Source: Acidobacteria bacterium AB60
GTDB taxonomy: Bacteria > Acidobacteriota > Terriglobia > Terriglobales > Acidobacteriaceae
Direction of reading: 5' to 3'
Length of the DNA: 64,000 nucleotides
NCBI GenBank assembly: GCA_008682415.1
Contig: VANK01000003.1
Location: 124,001-188,000, forward strand
Shown: positions 9,321-19,560 of the stretch, piece by piece
How positions within the stretch are numbered: position 1 is the first letter of the stretch
Layout: every line of letters begins with the position of its first letter
Notes under the pieces: generated by a model
Database searches by the model: none
The model's input: only the letters and a program-made list of their open reading frames with translations
Told to the model about the DNA's origin: nothing
Translations under genes and position numbers: made by a program

Positions 9321-11729
9321 TCAATTACCCGGCTTCGCACCCAACCCGAACATCTTCTGAAAGATATTCCGGTGATCCGGTGGATGATCGCACGTATCCG
9401 TCGGCGCTGTTCCGTCCAGAAAGGCCGCCGTATAGTCATCCGGGCAGGCACCATCAGCCAACAGATTCGTCACCTTGTCCAGGTTCACGATCTCCACGCC
9501 CTGCGGCGGCACAAACTCCTTGGTATCGGAGTACTGCGGCAGCTCGACCGCCTTCTTCATGAACTCCGCCCAGATCGGCGCTGCCGCGTCCGCACCCTGC
9601 AACTTGATGTCGGTGTAGTCGTCATTGCCCACCCACACAATGCAGAGAAGGTTGCTGGTGAAGCCGGCAAACCAGGCGTCGTGGCTCGTGCCGGTCTTGG
9701 CTGCGCCTGGTGCCCTGAATCCCCGGGCCCGCGCGGCCGCGGCCGTCCCGCCGTTCAGCACGGCTTCCATCATATTAGTCGTCAGGTACGCCACCCGAGG
9801 ATCCAGCACCTGCTTTGAAGCCGGCGTGTAGTCGTTGATGATGTCCCCCGTAGCCGTGCGCACGCTCGCCACCATCCACGGATCCAGGTGCACCCCGCCA
9901 TTGGCAAACACCGTGTACGCGCCGGCCATATCCAGCGGCGACGCATCATACGACCCGATCGCCACCGACGGTGTGCCGCGCGCGCTCTTCACGCCCGCCT
10001 CCCGCGCCAGCGCCGCCACCCGGTCGAACCCCACCATGGCCGCCAGGCTGATCGTCGCATTGTTGTCCGAACGCATCAGCGCATAGCGCGCGGTTACGTC
10101 GCCGTAGTACTCGCCCTTGAAGTTCTTGGGCGTGTACTCCTTATCGCCCACCTCGTAGGTCATCTGCTGGTCGTTGAGCATCGTCACCTGCGAGAAGAGC
10201 TTGTCCTGTCCCTCCAGCGGCGTCCCCTCCACCGCCGTCTGGAAGGCCGTGGCGAACACGAAGGGCTTGAAGATCGATCCCGTCGGACGATGCGCTACCG
10301 CGTGATTTACCTGCGACGTCCCATAGCTGCGCCCGCCCACCAGGGCCAGCACCTGCCCCGTATGCGGATTCAGCGCGACCAGTGCCACCTGCGGATACGT
10401 GATCGGCGGCGGCTCCGCTCCCTGCGCCTTGGCCGCCTTCACGCGTCGCGCATGCAGCCGCTCCACCTGCTCGTCCACCACGTGTACCGTGTTCTCCACC
10501 GCCGACGTCGCCAGCCGCTGCAGATCCGGATCGAGCGTCGTATAAATCCTCAGTCCTTCCAGGTTCGCGTCGCGCTCGCCAATCTTCTGCAGTAACTGAT
10601 CGTGCACCAGGTCCACAAAATACGGAGCCTCGCTTGCATCCACGCTGGTCGTCGCCAGGTGCAGCGGTTCTTCTTTCGCACGCTCCGCCTGGTCCTTGGT
10701 GATCGCGCCCGTCTCCACCATCGAGTCCAGCACCAGGTTGCGCCGCTCAATCGCCCTGTCCGCATGGCGGAACGGCGTAAAGTAGTTGGGCCGCTGGATC
10801 ATTCCCGCCAGTAGCGCGCTCTCCGCCAGATCCAGCTGCCGCACATCCTTCCCGAAGTACGCCTGCGCCGCCTCTCCAAATCCGTTGATCGCAAAACTGC
10901 CCCGCTGTCCCAGGTTGATCTGGTTGGCGTACAGCTCAAAGATCTGCTTCTTTGTGAACCGGTGTTCCAGCTGGAACGTGATCACGATCTCGATGATCTT
11001 GCGCTTGATCCGCTTCTCCGGAGTCAGGAAGAATCCGCGCGCCAGCTGCATCGTCAGCGTTGACCCGCCCTGCTGCTTCTGTCCCGTGAGCAGGTCCTTC
11101 AAGCCGGCCTGCGCCAGGCGGAAATAATTCACTCCGCTGTGCTCAAAGAACCGCCGGTCCTCAATCGCCAGCACCGCCTGCACCAGGTTCTGCGGAATCT
11201 CATCGTAGGTGATCAACCGCCGCTTGGTGCGATTCGCGTCTTCGCTCAAGCCGGTGATCAGTAGCGGCTCCAGCTCGTAGCTCGCCAGCGCCTCTCCGTG
11301 ATCGTCGGTAATCGTGTTCACCACGCCGTCGCTCACGTGAATGGTCGCACCATCCTCCGCGTGATACGACTGCGGCCCGGGCCGTACCGCGATCGACTCC
11401 CCCGACGCGCGATACGTCCCCAGCGGCGACTCCTTCGCCGCTCCGGTCGTGGTGTAGCCGGCCTGGCGCAGCTCCTCGCCAATCAGCTTCACCGTCATCT
11501 TCTGCCCCGGGCGCACCTCCCGCGGCTCGGCGTAGATCTTGGCGGTGTTCTTGAACAGCGGCTGCTTCAACCGCGCATCCACCACGCCTTTGTACTTGAA
11601 GTAGTAGTAACCGCCGACTGTCAGCACCGTGATGCAGCCGATCGCAATCACAATCAACACGACCCGCAGCGCCAGCGCTCCCCAGGCACGCGTCCCGGTG
11701 GGCGTTTCGAATTTTACCTTTACTGCCAT
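9321..11729 (-). CDS. Bifunctional class A penicillin-binding protein (PBP1B-like)
   Basis: Peptidoglycan glycosyltransferase/transpeptidase of 802 residues anchored in the inner membrane. One N-terminal membrane segment lies near residues 20-48 (LRVVLIVIAIGCITVLTVGG). A UB2H-like linker comes next, then the GT51 domain with EDRRFFEH (catalytic Glu about residue 192), QGGSTLTMQLAR and RKIIEI. The transpeptidase domain has the SxxK motif in TGSIFKPF (about residue 483), SDN as SxN, and KTGTS (about residue 678). The order and the UB2H-like linker suggest PBP1B rather than PBP1A. It follows proS by 20 bases on the same strand. Confidence 0.93.
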   Translation of the reverse strand: MAVKVKFETPTGTRAWGALALRVVLIVIAIGCITVLTVGGYYYFKYKGVVDARLKQPLFKNTAKIYAEPREVRPGQKMTVKLIGEELRQAGYTTTGAAKESPLGTYRASGESIAVRPGPQSYHAEDGATIHVSDGVVNTITDDHGEALASYELEPLLITGLSEDANRTKRRLITYDEIPQNLVQAVLAIEDRRFFEHSGVNYFRLAQAGLKDLLTGQKQQGGSTLTMQLARGFFLTPEKRIKRKIIEIVITFQLEHRFTKKQIFELYANQINLGQRGSFAINGFGEAAQAYFGKDVRQLDLAESALLAGMIQRPNYFTPFRHADRAIERRNLVLDSMVETGAITKDQAERAKEEPLHLATTSVDASEAPYFVDLVHDQLLQKIGERDANLEGLRIYTTLDPDLQRLATSAVENTVHVVDEQVERLHARRVKAAKAQGAEPPPITYPQVALVALNPHTGQVLALVGGRSYGTSQVNHAVAHRPTGSIFKPFVFATAFQTAVEGTPLEGQDKLFSQVTMLNDQQMTYEVGDKEYTPKNFKGEYYGDVTARYALMRSDNNATISLAAMVGFDRVAALAREAGVKSARGTPSVAIGSYDASPLDMAGAYTVFANGGVHLDPWMVASVRTATGDIINDYTPASKQVLDPRVAYLTTNMMEAVLNGGTAAAARARGFRAPGAAKTGTSHDAWFAGFTSNLLCIVWVGNDDYTDIKLQGADAAAPIWAEFMKKAVELPQYSDTKEFVPPQGVEIVNLDKVTNLLADGACPDDYTAAFLDGTAPTDTCDHPPDHRNIFQKMFGLGAKPGN

Positions 11730-11749
11730 ATCTCTCCTGTCGCGGCCTC

Positions 11750-13546
11750 TTAACTACCGGCCGCTTCCAGCAGACCCTCTTCGTCGATCCGTCTCTTCAC
11801 CTGGTGCGCCACCTCAGTGAGCGGCACATCCATGCTCTGCGCCGTAGCGCGGCTCACCAGTTCCACAACGCCCCCGGCTGCCTTCTTGCCGACGTTGATG
11901 CGATACGGAATGCCCACCAGATCGGCGTCTTTAAATTTGACGCCGGCCCGCTCATCGCGGTCATCCAGCAGCACGTCCAGGCCAGCCGCGTCCAGCTCCG
12001 CCGCAATCTTCTCTCCGGTCTCCCGCAGCGCCGCATCGGCGACATTGGTCACCGTCACCACCACCGCGAAAGGCGCGATGCTCGCCGGCAGCCAGAATCC
12101 GTTCGCGTCATTCGACTGCTCCACCGCCGCCGTCAAGATGCGCTCAATTCCGATGCCGTAGCTGCCCATGATCGGCTTCACTTCCTTGCCGTTCGGATCC
12201 AGCACCGTCGCGCCCATCGATTCGGTGTACTTGTACCCCAGCTTGAAGATGTGCCCGACCTCCAGGGCCTTGCCCACCACCAGCTTGCCGCCGCAGCCGT
12301 CAGCCGGACACGCTTCGCCCTCGTTCACCGAGCGGATGTCGGCGCTCAGCGTCCACGTGAAATCGCGCCCCGGCACAACGTTGCGCACGTGATAATCCAG
12401 CTTGTTCGCGCCCGCGACCAGGTTCTTGCGCCCCTCGAGCGACTTGTCTACCACTACCGTCAGGCCCTCACCCAGCGCCTTGTCGTTGTGTTTCAATCCA
12501 ACCGGCCCCAGGTATCCCGCCGGCCCGTTGAAGTACTGCTGCAGCTCTTCGGCCTGCATCGTGCGCAGCTCCGCGCCGCCCACCGCCCCCAGCAGCTTGG
12601 TCTCATTCACCTGGTGGTCGCCGCGCAAAAACGCCGCAACGCCGTGCCACGTATCCTTGCCATCCTTACCTGCTCCGCGCTTCAGCGCCATATACGCCAC
12701 GCACTTGATATCGCTGGCCGGCGAGATCTTGAAGAACTCCGCCACATCGGCAATCGCCGCGCACCCCGGCGTGTGCACCAGCTCCGGCTTGCCGTCGCCG
12801 GTGGGCTCCATCTCCGTCACCGGCTCCAGCCGCGACGTCGCCTTCTCCAGGTTGGCCGCGTATCCGCACGACGGACAGCTCGCAATCAGATCCTCGCCGG
12901 CGTCGGTATACACCATGAACTCCTGCGACTGCGATCCGCCCATGGCCCCGGAATCGGCCTCGACGGCCACAAACTTCAACCCGCAGCGCGAGAAGATCCG
13001 CCGGTACGCCGCATCGTGCAGGTCGTAGCTCTTGTCCAGCCCAGCCTTATCCAGATCGAAGCTGTAGCTGTCTTTCATCAGGAACTGGCGCACGCGCAGC
13101 AATCCCCCCTTGGGCCGGGGCTCATCGCGGAACTTCGTCTGGATCTGGTACCAGATCTGCGGTAGCTGCTTATAGCTGCGCAGCTCGCTCCGGGCGATCA
13201 CGGTCATGATCTCCTCGTGCGTCATGCCCAGGCACAGCTCCGCGCCCTTGCGGTCCTTCAGCCGGAACATGTTGTCGCCCATGCCCGTCCACCGGCCGCT
13301 CTCCGTCCAGGGCTCCTTGGGCAATATCGCCGGCAGAAAGAACTCCTGCCCGATCTGGTCCATCTCCTCCCGGACGATCGCCATGATCTTGTTCAGCGAT
13401 CTCTGCCCCAGGAACAGGTAGTTGTAGATTCCCGCGCCCAGTTGCCGGATATACCCGGCTCGCAGCAGAAACTTGTGGCTGGCCACCTCGGCGTCCGACG
13501 GGGCCTCCCTCAGGGTAGGAACAAACAGCTTCGACCAACGATGCAA
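11750..13546 (-). CDS. proS: Prolyl-tRNA synthetase (bacterial type with editing insertion)
   Basis: Charges tRNA-Pro. The N-terminus [23 protein letters not shown] and [14 protein letters not shown] are hallmarks of bacterial ProRS. Class II motif 2 ([16 protein letters not shown]), the editing insertion between motifs 2 and 3, and motif 3 [11 protein letters not shown] are visible. I place the start at the TTG at 13546 (leading into HRWSKLF), giving 598 residues, because the upstream in-frame sequence back to 13855 is Pro/Arg-rich and unlike the family. An ATG at 13648 is an alternative that would add 34 residues. The downstream penicillin-binding protein gene is probably co-transcribed. 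Confidence 0.92.
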   Translation of the reverse strand: MHRWSKLFVPTLREAPSDAEVASHKFLLRAGYIRQLGAGIYNYLFLGQRSLNKIMAIVREEMDQIGQEFFLPAILPKEPWTESGRWTGMGDNMFRLKDRKGAELCLGMTHEEIMTVIARSELRSYKQLPQIWYQIQTKFRDEPRPKGGLLRVRQFLMKDSYSFDLDKAGLDKSYDLHDAAYRRIFSRCGLKFVAVEADSGAMGGSQSQEFMVYTDAGEDLIASCPSCGYAANLEKATSRLEPVTEMEPTGDGKPELVHTPGCAAIADVAEFFKISPASDIKCVAYMALKRGAGKDGKDTWHGVAAFLRGDHQVNETKLLGAVGGAELRTMQAEELQQYFNGPAGYLGPVGLKHNDKALGEGLTVVVDKSLEGRKNLVAGANKLDYHVRNVVPGRDFTWTLSADIRSVNEGEACPADGCGGKLVVGKALEVGHIFKLGYKYTESMGATVLDPNGKEVKPIMGSYGIGIERILTAAVEQSNDANGFWLPASIAPFAVVVTVTNVADAALRETGEKIAAELDAAGLDVLLDDRDERAGVKFKDADLVGIPYRINVGKKAAGGVVELVSRATAQSMDVPLTEVAHQVKRRIDEEGLLEAAGS

Positions 13547-14061
13547 TGCGCGCAATCTTTCCCGTTCGCCCAAGCTCCCAGCGGCAATCTCTCCCGCGGG
13601 CAGGCAATCTCTTGGGGGAACGCAAGGCAATGAAACGACAGATTCCATTCTAAATGTTCGTCCACTTGCCGCACCGGGCTCGGCGGCTCTGGTCCGTCCC
13701 AGCATTACCCAAGTTTGATAGGAACTGGCCACAGCGCTGCTCTCCGTTTCCAGCCCCGCGGCGGATATTCGTCCGTGAGGTGTCGTTGCAGGGCGTTCCG
13801 AAGCTACCGGCGCGCCCGCGGCCAGGCCTTGTCCGCAGGCTCCCGCTCCCGGCATTCCAAGGCAACTCGTTCTCTATGCCTCAGAACGCCCCGCGCCTTT
13901 AAGGAATGCAGCCCGCGTGCCAACATGCGAGCCACTGAAAAGAAAGAGCTTCTCGTGGATTTTTAGAAATAAACCGTGTCACCCCCGACACGGCCCGTCT
14001 ACCGCCAGACACAGCCAGCGCGCGAGCGGGGACCCTGATCCCTATTCCCTCGTCGCTGCGT
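13547..14061. other. Intergenic region upstream of proS
   Basis: About 515 bases, presumably holding the proS promoter and leader. I looked for a T-box-like or other tRNA-sensing leader and saw no convincing antiterminator or U-run hairpin. No gene with family resemblance is present. Confidence 0.5.
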
Positions 14062-14910
14062 TTACTCCATTCCCGTGTTCTTCAAGATCAGCGCCTCAAA
14101 CACCGCCCGCGGCAGAATCGCCCTCATCGCGAGCCCCATCCGCGCGTCCGTCCCGATCACGTACCGCAACCGCGGCCTCGGGGTCTCGAGGATCCGTACA
14201 ATCAAATCGGCCACCATCTGCGGATCGGCCTTCTGCCGCTGCCCCTGCACCCGCGCGCGCCACTTCTCCACCCGCTTGGCGTTCGGCGACCGCGCATCGC
14301 TCATGCCCGCCGACAGCTTCGCGTTCCGCGTCCAGATATCGGTCTCGAACGCGCCCGGCTCCACGATTGCCACCTGGATCCCCGCGGACTTCACCTCGTA
14401 CCGCAGACTCTCTGTCCAGCCCTCCAGCGCAAACTTGGCCGCGGCATAGCTGCCTATCCCGGGAAACCCCAGTCGGCCTGAGATCGACGACATCATCACC
14501 ACGTGCCCGAACCCCTGCCGCCGCATGACCGGCAGCAGCGCCCGCGTCATCGCCGCCGCGCCCAAAAAATTCGTCTCCAATTGTTCCCGCAGCTCAGCGT
14601 CACTCGTGTCCTCGGCAAAACCCGGCAGCGCAAATCCCGCATTGTTCACCAGAGCATGCAGGGGCTCCGGCCCGGCCGCTACACGGTCTGCCACAGCTCG
14701 AATCTGCTCCGGCTGCGTGACGTCCAGCTTCACCAGTTCCAGCCGATCCCCAACGCCCGCCGCGCGCGCGGTCTCCTCCAGCTTCCCGCTGCGCCCCAGG
14801 TCCCGCATCGTCGCCAGCACGTGCCACCCCCGCCGCGCCAGCGCGACTGTGGTCAGCAGCCCAAACCCGCTCGAAGCGCCCGTAATCAGCGCGGTTCTGC
14901 CCTGTGCCAT
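14062..14910 (-). CDS. Short-chain dehydrogenase/reductase
   Basis: A 282-residue classical SDR. Cofactor motif TGASSGFG lies at the N-terminus, NNAGFA follows in the fourth strand, and the catalytic set is Ser (MSSISG) with YAAAK (YxxxK). The ATG at 14910 has a strong GGAAGGAGT ribosome site; the longer frame to 14964 is not needed. A TMRDLGR segment after the second strand suggests NADP(H) preference. The substrate cannot be told; the closest family style is the oxidoreductases of retinol-dehydrogenase/ketoreductase type. It is transcribed divergently from the neighbouring phosphatase gene. Confidence 0.85.
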   Translation of the reverse strand: MAQGRTALITGASSGFGLLTTVALARRGWHVLATMRDLGRSGKLEETARAAGVGDRLELVKLDVTQPEQIRAVADRVAAGPEPLHALVNNAGFALPGFAEDTSDAELREQLETNFLGAAAMTRALLPVMRRQGFGHVVMMSSISGRLGFPGIGSYAAAKFALEGWTESLRYEVKSAGIQVAIVEPGAFETDIWTRNAKLSAGMSDARSPNAKRVEKWRARVQGQRQKADPQMVADLIVRILETPRPRLRYVIGTDARMGLAMRAILPRAVFEALILKNTGME

Positions 14911-15066
14911 TGCCACTCCTTCCCCTTGATTACGCACACGCGGAATAGCCGGATTGCCCCACAACGCCTCTCATTAGCGGCCATCTGCTCACCGGTGCCT
15001 CAAGTCACATCCGCAAACGACAAGTCACGCTTACAGTCCAGCCAGACCAACTTTGCGAGCCTTCTC

Positions 15067-16533
15067 ATGACCTCAACGGACCCAACCCTGGACCTGGTCC
15101 GCGCCCACACAGCCGACGCCGTGCTCGGAAGCATCTTCTTCTTCGTCGGCGCCACGGCTTGCTTCGTCGCGGCATTTCGCCATCGACGCGCCTCGCGCAC
15201 CCTTCTCTGGTTCGGCGTCTTCATCGGCCTCTACGGCGCTCGCATGCTCGCCATTCTCGCGGAAACCCTGCATCTCTACCCGCATTCCGCATGGCCAATG
15301 CACGTCGAGGTGTTAGGTAACTACGTCCTCGTCGTACCCTCGCTTCTATTCTGGGCCGAACGAACCCGCGCATGGATCCAGAAGCTCTTCCTCCTTTTAT
15401 CCGCTGTCGGCCTGGCCATCGCCGTCGCCGGTCTCATCACCTACATTGTCTGGGGCAAGCCCTACGCCTTCATTGGTTACAGCTTCCTTCTGGCGGTCGG
15501 CACCATGCTCCTTGTCGGACCTCTCCCCGCATTTCCTGGCCTCTTCCACAAGTACTTTCAGGTACAAAGCCTCGTGCTGCGCATCGTCATGCCGGCCATC
15601 GCGTTGCTGGTGCTCGTCATCAACGTGCTGCTCTTCTTCGGCCATCCCCCCAGCCGCTATATCGAACCGGTCGCCTTCGCCGTCTGGGTCTTCGCCATCG
15701 GGTGCGAGGCAGCCAAGAATACCTTCGACAACGAACGGCGACTCGTCTCCATCGAAGGTGAACTGGAAACTGCGCGCCAGATCCAGTCCTCGCTTCTGCC
15801 CGCGACCATTCCCCACGTTCATGGCCTGCGCATCGCCGCAAGCTATCAACCCATGTCCGCCGTCGCAGGCGACTACTACCAGTTCGTGCCCGTCGATCAC
15901 CACCACCTCGGCGTCCTGGTCGCCGACGTCACCGGGCACGGTGTTCCCGCCGCCCTCATCGCCTCCATGATCAAGGTGGCCATGCAGTCCGCCGTCGCCG
16001 TCGCCTCCCAACCGGATCTGGTCATGCGTCAACTCAACCAGATCCTTACGCCCGAGCTCAGCGGCCGCCTTACTTCAGCAGCCTACCTCTGGCTCGACAC
16101 CGAGCTGCACACCGCCCGCTACTCCGCCGCCGGCCACCCCGCGCTTCTTCATTGGAAGGCGGCCCGCCATCAGGTAGAGCACATCGAGAGCAACGGTCTC
16201 CTCTTGGGCATAGCCTCCGATCGCGACTATCCCGATCGTCAGCTCGCCTTCAATCCCGGCGACCGCTTCCTCCTCTACACCGATGGCCTCATCGAGCCCG
16301 AGAACGCGCAAGGCAAAACCTTCGGCGAGGACGCGCTCGACACCGTGCTCAAGCTGCGCCGCTCGCTGGCTGCCGCCGAGCTCTCCAGTGCGCTCCTCAC
16401 CGCGCTTAGAAATTGGCAGCCCCCCAAGGCCGTCCAGCTGGACGACATCACCCTGATTGCGATCGATGTGGTCGAAGAGCCGCTACGCCTCACCCCAACC
16501 GGCCGCCACCTCAAAGCGCAGGAAGTCTCCTGA
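15067..16533 (+). CDS. Membrane-anchored SpoIIE/RsbU-type serine phosphatase
   Basis: A 488-residue protein with an N-terminal block of about seven hydrophobic segments (for example GSIFFFVGATACFVAAF and VLVVPSLLFW) resembling a 7TM sensor module. A cytoplasmic PP2C-type phosphatase domain begins near residue 235: ARQIQSSLLP, GDYYQF with the first metal Asp, LVADVTGHGVPAALIAS, and LLYTDGLIE. Such proteins typically dephosphorylate anti-anti-sigma factors in partner-switching. No RsbV/RsbW-like gene is next to it, so the partner lies elsewhere. The ATG at 15067 is chosen because the longer upstream frame runs antisense through the SDR gene. Confidence 0.87.
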   Translation: MTSTDPTLDLVRAHTADAVLGSIFFFVGATACFVAAFRHRRASRTLLWFGVFIGLYGARMLAILAETLHLYPHSAWPMHVEVLGNYVLVVPSLLFWAERTRAWIQKLFLLLSAVGLAIAVAGLITYIVWGKPYAFIGYSFLLAVGTMLLVGPLPAFPGLFHKYFQVQSLVLRIVMPAIALLVLVINVLLFFGHPPSRYIEPVAFAVWVFAIGCEAAKNTFDNERRLVSIEGELETARQIQSSLLPATIPHVHGLRIAASYQPMSAVAGDYYQFVPVDHHHLGVLVADVTGHGVPAALIASMIKVAMQSAVAVASQPDLVMRQLNQILTPELSGRLTSAAYLWLDTELHTARYSAAGHPALLHWKAARHQVEHIESNGLLLGIASDRDYPDRQLAFNPGDRFLLYTDGLIEPENAQGKTFGEDALDTVLKLRRSLAAAELSSALLTALRNWQPPKAVQLDDITLIAIDVVEEPLRLTPTGRHLKAQEVS

Positions 16534-16629
16534 TCGCCGCCGACTCCTGCGCCTCGCTCGCCAGCCACCAGGGTGTTATCCCGCAGACAGCGAAGCGGGC
16601 GAAGGGATCTGCCCTGAAAATGCCCTCCC

Positions 16630-17634
16630 TCAAATCAACTCCACTCCCCACAGATCGTGCAGATGGACCACGCCCTCCACCCGCCCGTCTCCATCCACAA
16701 CCACAAGAGACGTAATCTTACGCTCCTCTAAGATGGCCAGCGCCCGCGCTGCCAGCTCACTCGCCGCAATGGTCTTTGGACTCGCGTTCATCGCCTCGCC
16801 CGCCGTCCTGCTCAGCGCCCCTCCGCCCTCGCGCTCCAGCAGCCGCCTCAGATCGCCGTCGCTGATCACCCCCCGCAAGCGCCCATCTTCCTGCACCGTG
16901 GTCATGCCCAGCTTCTTGGACGACATCTCGTAGATCACATCGGCCATCGAGGTCTTGGGCGCCACCACCGGGACCTCGATGCCGGCGTGCATCAGGTCGC
17001 GCACCTTCGCCAGCCGCTTGCCCAGCTTGCCCCCCGGATGCAGCTCCGCAAAATCCTCCGCCCTGAAGCCTTTCTTCAGACTCACCGCCACCGCCAGCGC
17101 ATCCCCCAGCGCCAGCATCGCGGTCGTCGACGCCGTCGGCGCCAGGTTCATCCCGCACGCCTCCCGCGCCACGCTGCAATCCAGCGCCACATCGCTCGCC
17201 GTCGCCAGCGTCGAATCCAGCTTGCAGCAAAAGCTGATTAGCGCATCGCCCTTGCGCTTCAGCGTAGCCAGCAGCCGCAGAATCTCCTCTGTCTCCCCGC
17301 TCGCCGACAGCGCAACAACCACATCGCCCGGCATCAGCACGCCCACATCCCCATGAACCGCCTCCGCCGGATGCAGAAACAGCGCCGGCGACCCCGTCGA
17401 ACTGAGCGTCGCAGCGATCTTCTGCGCGATAATTCCGCTCTTGCCCATCCCCGTCACCACCACGCGCCCGTTGCTCTCGCCGCAGCGCAGCACCAGCTCC
17501 ACCGCGCGCTCGAACGCCCCCGCCATCGCGCCGTCCAGACGCGCCGCCAACTCTTCCAGCGCCGCTGCCTCCATGCGCACCAGCGCCGCCGGCGTCAGGC
17601 CCCCTCCAGATTCGTTATCCTCTTGAGCGTTCAT
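16630..17634 (-). CDS. kdsD: Arabinose-5-phosphate isomerase (KdsD/KpsF/GutQ family)
   Basis: Interconverts D-ribulose-5-phosphate and D-arabinose-5-phosphate, the first step of Kdo synthesis for lipopolysaccharide, so it supports a Gram-negative envelope. The SIS domain has GMGKSGIIAQKIAATLSSTG and SASGETEEI with the HGDVG motif; two CBS domains follow (DLMHAG ... VISDGDLRR, then MNASP ... GVVHLHDLW). Length of 334 residues is normal. It is divergent from the thioredoxin-like gene, with 92 bases between them. Confidence 0.93.
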   Translation of the reverse strand: MNAQEDNESGGGLTPAALVRMEAAALEELAARLDGAMAGAFERAVELVLRCGESNGRVVVTGMGKSGIIAQKIAATLSSTGSPALFLHPAEAVHGDVGVLMPGDVVVALSASGETEEILRLLATLKRKGDALISFCCKLDSTLATASDVALDCSVAREACGMNLAPTASTTAMLALGDALAVAVSLKKGFRAEDFAELHPGGKLGKRLAKVRDLMHAGIEVPVVAPKTSMADVIYEMSSKKLGMTTVQEDGRLRGVISDGDLRRLLEREGGGALSRTAGEAMNASPKTIAASELAARALAILEERKITSLVVVDGDGRVEGVVHLHDLWGVELI

Positions 17635-17726
17635 TGGTTACCCATGCTACCAGTTTTGCCGCTGTCCACTGTCCGCTGTTCACTGTCCAATGCTTTCGTA
17701 CAATAGAGAGAGCGAGGTCGACCCGC

Positions 17727-18368
17727 TTGAAGCGCAACACCTTTGTCCTGTTCGTCACCCTCTTCGTCCTGGCGGCCTTCGCCTGGGCCGGATGGGCCAA
17801 CTACGAGTACCGCAAACAAGCCGCCGAGAAGATGCTGGCCGCCTCCGGACACGCCGAGCTCGTCGCCGCCGGCTCCTCCGACGATGGCATGAATGCCTCC
17901 CCCCTCGTCGGCAAGCCCGCCCCCGCCTTTACCCTTGAAGACCTCAAGGGCAACAAGGTGTCGCTCGCCAGCTACAAAGGCAAGGCCGTCCTCATCAACT
18001 TCTGGGCCACCTGGTGCGGACCCTGCAAGCTCGAAACCCCCTGGATCGTGCAGCTCCGCAATCAGTACGCCGGCCAGGGCTTTGAGGTCCTCGGCATCGA
18101 CTCCGAAGGCGACGACCTGCCCGCCGACGACAAGGCCGGCCTCGCCAAGCAAAAAACCGCCGTCGCCGACTTCGTCCAGCAGGAGCACATGCCCTACCCC
18201 GTCCTCCTCGGCGGCGACAGCCTCGAAAAACCCTACGGTGGCCTCGATGCCATGCCCACCACCTTCTACGTCGACCGCAACGGCACCATCGTCGCCGCGC
18301 AGATGGGCATCAGCTCCAAAGCAGACATGGAAGCCAAGATCCGCAAGATCCTCGGAGCAGGGAAGTGA
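17727..18368 (+). CDS. Membrane-anchored TlpA-like thiol-disulfide oxidoreductase
   Basis: A thioredoxin-fold protein tethered by one N-terminal membrane segment (about residues 6-26, rich in F/L/V/A) and facing the periplasm. The redox site is WCGPC, preceded by LINFWATW, with the cis-Pro in AMPTTFYVD. The TTG start at 17727 gives KRNTF at the membrane segment edge and has a GAGGT ribosome site nine bases upstream; the in-frame ATG at 17634 lies in the divergent promoter region. Its stop overlaps the start of the next gene (GTGA), indicating coupling with a DsbD N-terminal-like protein and a shared role in periplasmic thiol reduction. Confidence 0.9.
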   Translation: MKRNTFVLFVTLFVLAAFAWAGWANYEYRKQAAEKMLAASGHAELVAAGSSDDGMNASPLVGKPAPAFTLEDLKGNKVSLASYKGKAVLINFWATWCGPCKLETPWIVQLRNQYAGQGFEVLGIDSEGDDLPADDKAGLAKQKTAVADFVQQEHMPYPVLLGGDSLEKPYGGLDAMPTTFYVDRNGTIVAAQMGISSKADMEAKIRKILGAGK

Positions 18369-18856
18369 AGCCCGTCATCGCAAGCGTGCTCCTCGCCCTG
18401 ACCGGCTCCCTCGCCACGGCCCAGTTCTCCTCGGAGAAACCCGACCAGTCCACCAGCAAGCTCGGCGCCGTCGACTACCTCTACCCCGAGCAGGTCACGC
18501 TCGCCGCCGGCAAGCCCAGCCCCGTCGCCCTTCACTTCCGCATCGAGCCCGGCTTCCACATCAACTCCCACGCCCCCAAGGACGAGTTCCTCATCCCCAC
18601 CGCCCTCTCCATTCCTGAGGACTCCGGCGTTCGCCTCGATGCCGCCACCTACCCGCCCGGCGCCGACTTCTTCCTTCCCGCCGATCCCGACACCAAGCTC
18701 AGCGTCTACACCGGCGAGTTCACCATCCAGGCCAAGCTCATCGCCGAACCCGGCGACCACCTCGTCAAGGCCAAACTCCGCTACCAGGCCTGCGACAAAA
18801 CCGCCTGCATGCCGCCCAGAACCATCACCGTCCCCATCGACATCACCGGCAAATAG
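18365..18856 (+). CDS. Secreted DsbD N-terminal-domain-like protein
   Basis: A 163-residue exported protein. The signal peptide is KPVIASVLLALTGSLATA. The rest matches the immunoglobulin-like N-terminal domain of DsbD: PVALHFRIEPGFHINSHAP, YPPGADFFLP and the end pattern RYQACDKTACMPP, where the two Cys in CDKTAC would be the redox pair. The DsbD membrane and C-terminal domains are missing from this gene, but the preceding TlpA-like protein could pass electrons to it. The GTG start overlaps the TlpA stop codon. The isochorismatase-like gene ends nine bases away on the opposite strand. Confidence 0.82.
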   Translation: MKPVIASVLLALTGSLATAQFSSEKPDQSTSKLGAVDYLYPEQVTLAAGKPSPVALHFRIEPGFHINSHAPKDEFLIPTALSIPEDSGVRLDAATYPPGADFFLPADPDTKLSVYTGEFTIQAKLIAEPGDHLVKAKLRYQACDKTACMPPRTITVPIDITGK

Positions 18857-18865
18857 CTTCGAGCC

Positions 18866-19516
18866 TCACGCCATCGCCGCCACCACCTCCGCCGTGCTCA
18901 CCGCCAGCACCTCGCCCGTCTGCGCCAGCGTCTTCAGCGACCGCTCCTTGAGCTCCGCCTCCTTCGACCCGCACGCATCGGTCACCACCACCGGAATATA
19001 GTTCCGATCCAGCGCATGCCGCACCGTCGGCTCAATCCCCACCTCCATCGCGATTCCCGCAATAACAAACGCATCCAGGTGCGCATCTCTCATCGCGATA
19101 TCCAGGAACGTGCCCTCAAACGCTGACATCGTGATCTTGTCGATCATCACCTCGTCGGCGCGCGGCGCAAGCTCCGGCACAATCTGCCATGCATCGCTGC
19201 CATACGTGATCATCGGCCGCAGCTGCAACGGGTCCTCCTGCCGCTGCCAGATCATCGACCGCCGCAGTTGTCCCACCCCCGCCGCGCGATGCGGAAGAAA
19301 CATATGCCGCGCGAAAAAGATCCGGAACCCCCGCGCCCGCGCCGCCTGCAATAGCTCCTGGCAATGGCGCAGCACCTGCTGTCCTTCGCCAATCTGCGGC
19401 ACAATGCCCGCCTGCATGTCATAGAGAATCACCGCGCAGCGCCGCGGATCGCACACCTCCGCAAGCGACTGTGGAACACTCAACCCGAACGCCTCAATCA
19501 CGCATAACCTCCGCAT
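18866..19516 (-). CDS. Isochorismatase-fold hydrolase lacking the nucleophilic Cys
   Basis: A 216-residue isochorismatase-like hydrolase. The catalytic Asp is in ILYDMQAG and the Lys in MIDKITMSAF. At the nucleophile position the sequence reads GIAMEVGIEPTV, with Gly where nicotinamidase-type members have Cys. Established family knowledge: true isochorismatases (EntB, PhzD) also have Gly there and act by a Cys-independent route. It is therefore not a standard cysteine amidase. It follows the MetE-like gene by about 44 bases on the same strand and may belong to the iclR transcription unit. Substrate unknown. Confidence 0.8.
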   Translation of the reverse strand: MRRLCVIEAFGLSVPQSLAEVCDPRRCAVILYDMQAGIVPQIGEGQQVLRHCQELLQAARARGFRIFFARHMFLPHRAAGVGQLRRSMIWQRQEDPLQLRPMITYGSDAWQIVPELAPRADEVMIDKITMSAFEGTFLDIAMRDAHLDAFVIAGIAMEVGIEPTVRHALDRNYIPVVVTDACGSKEAELKERSLKTLAQTGEVLAVSTAEVVAAMA

Positions 19517-19560
19517 CGTCGATCATACGAGACCCGCGCATCGGGATCGTCACCACGCGC

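Noticed and set aside
9143..9562. 139-codon plus-strand frame after the Nei gene
   Set aside because: It crosses the terminator hairpin and lies antisense to the end of the penicillin-binding protein gene.
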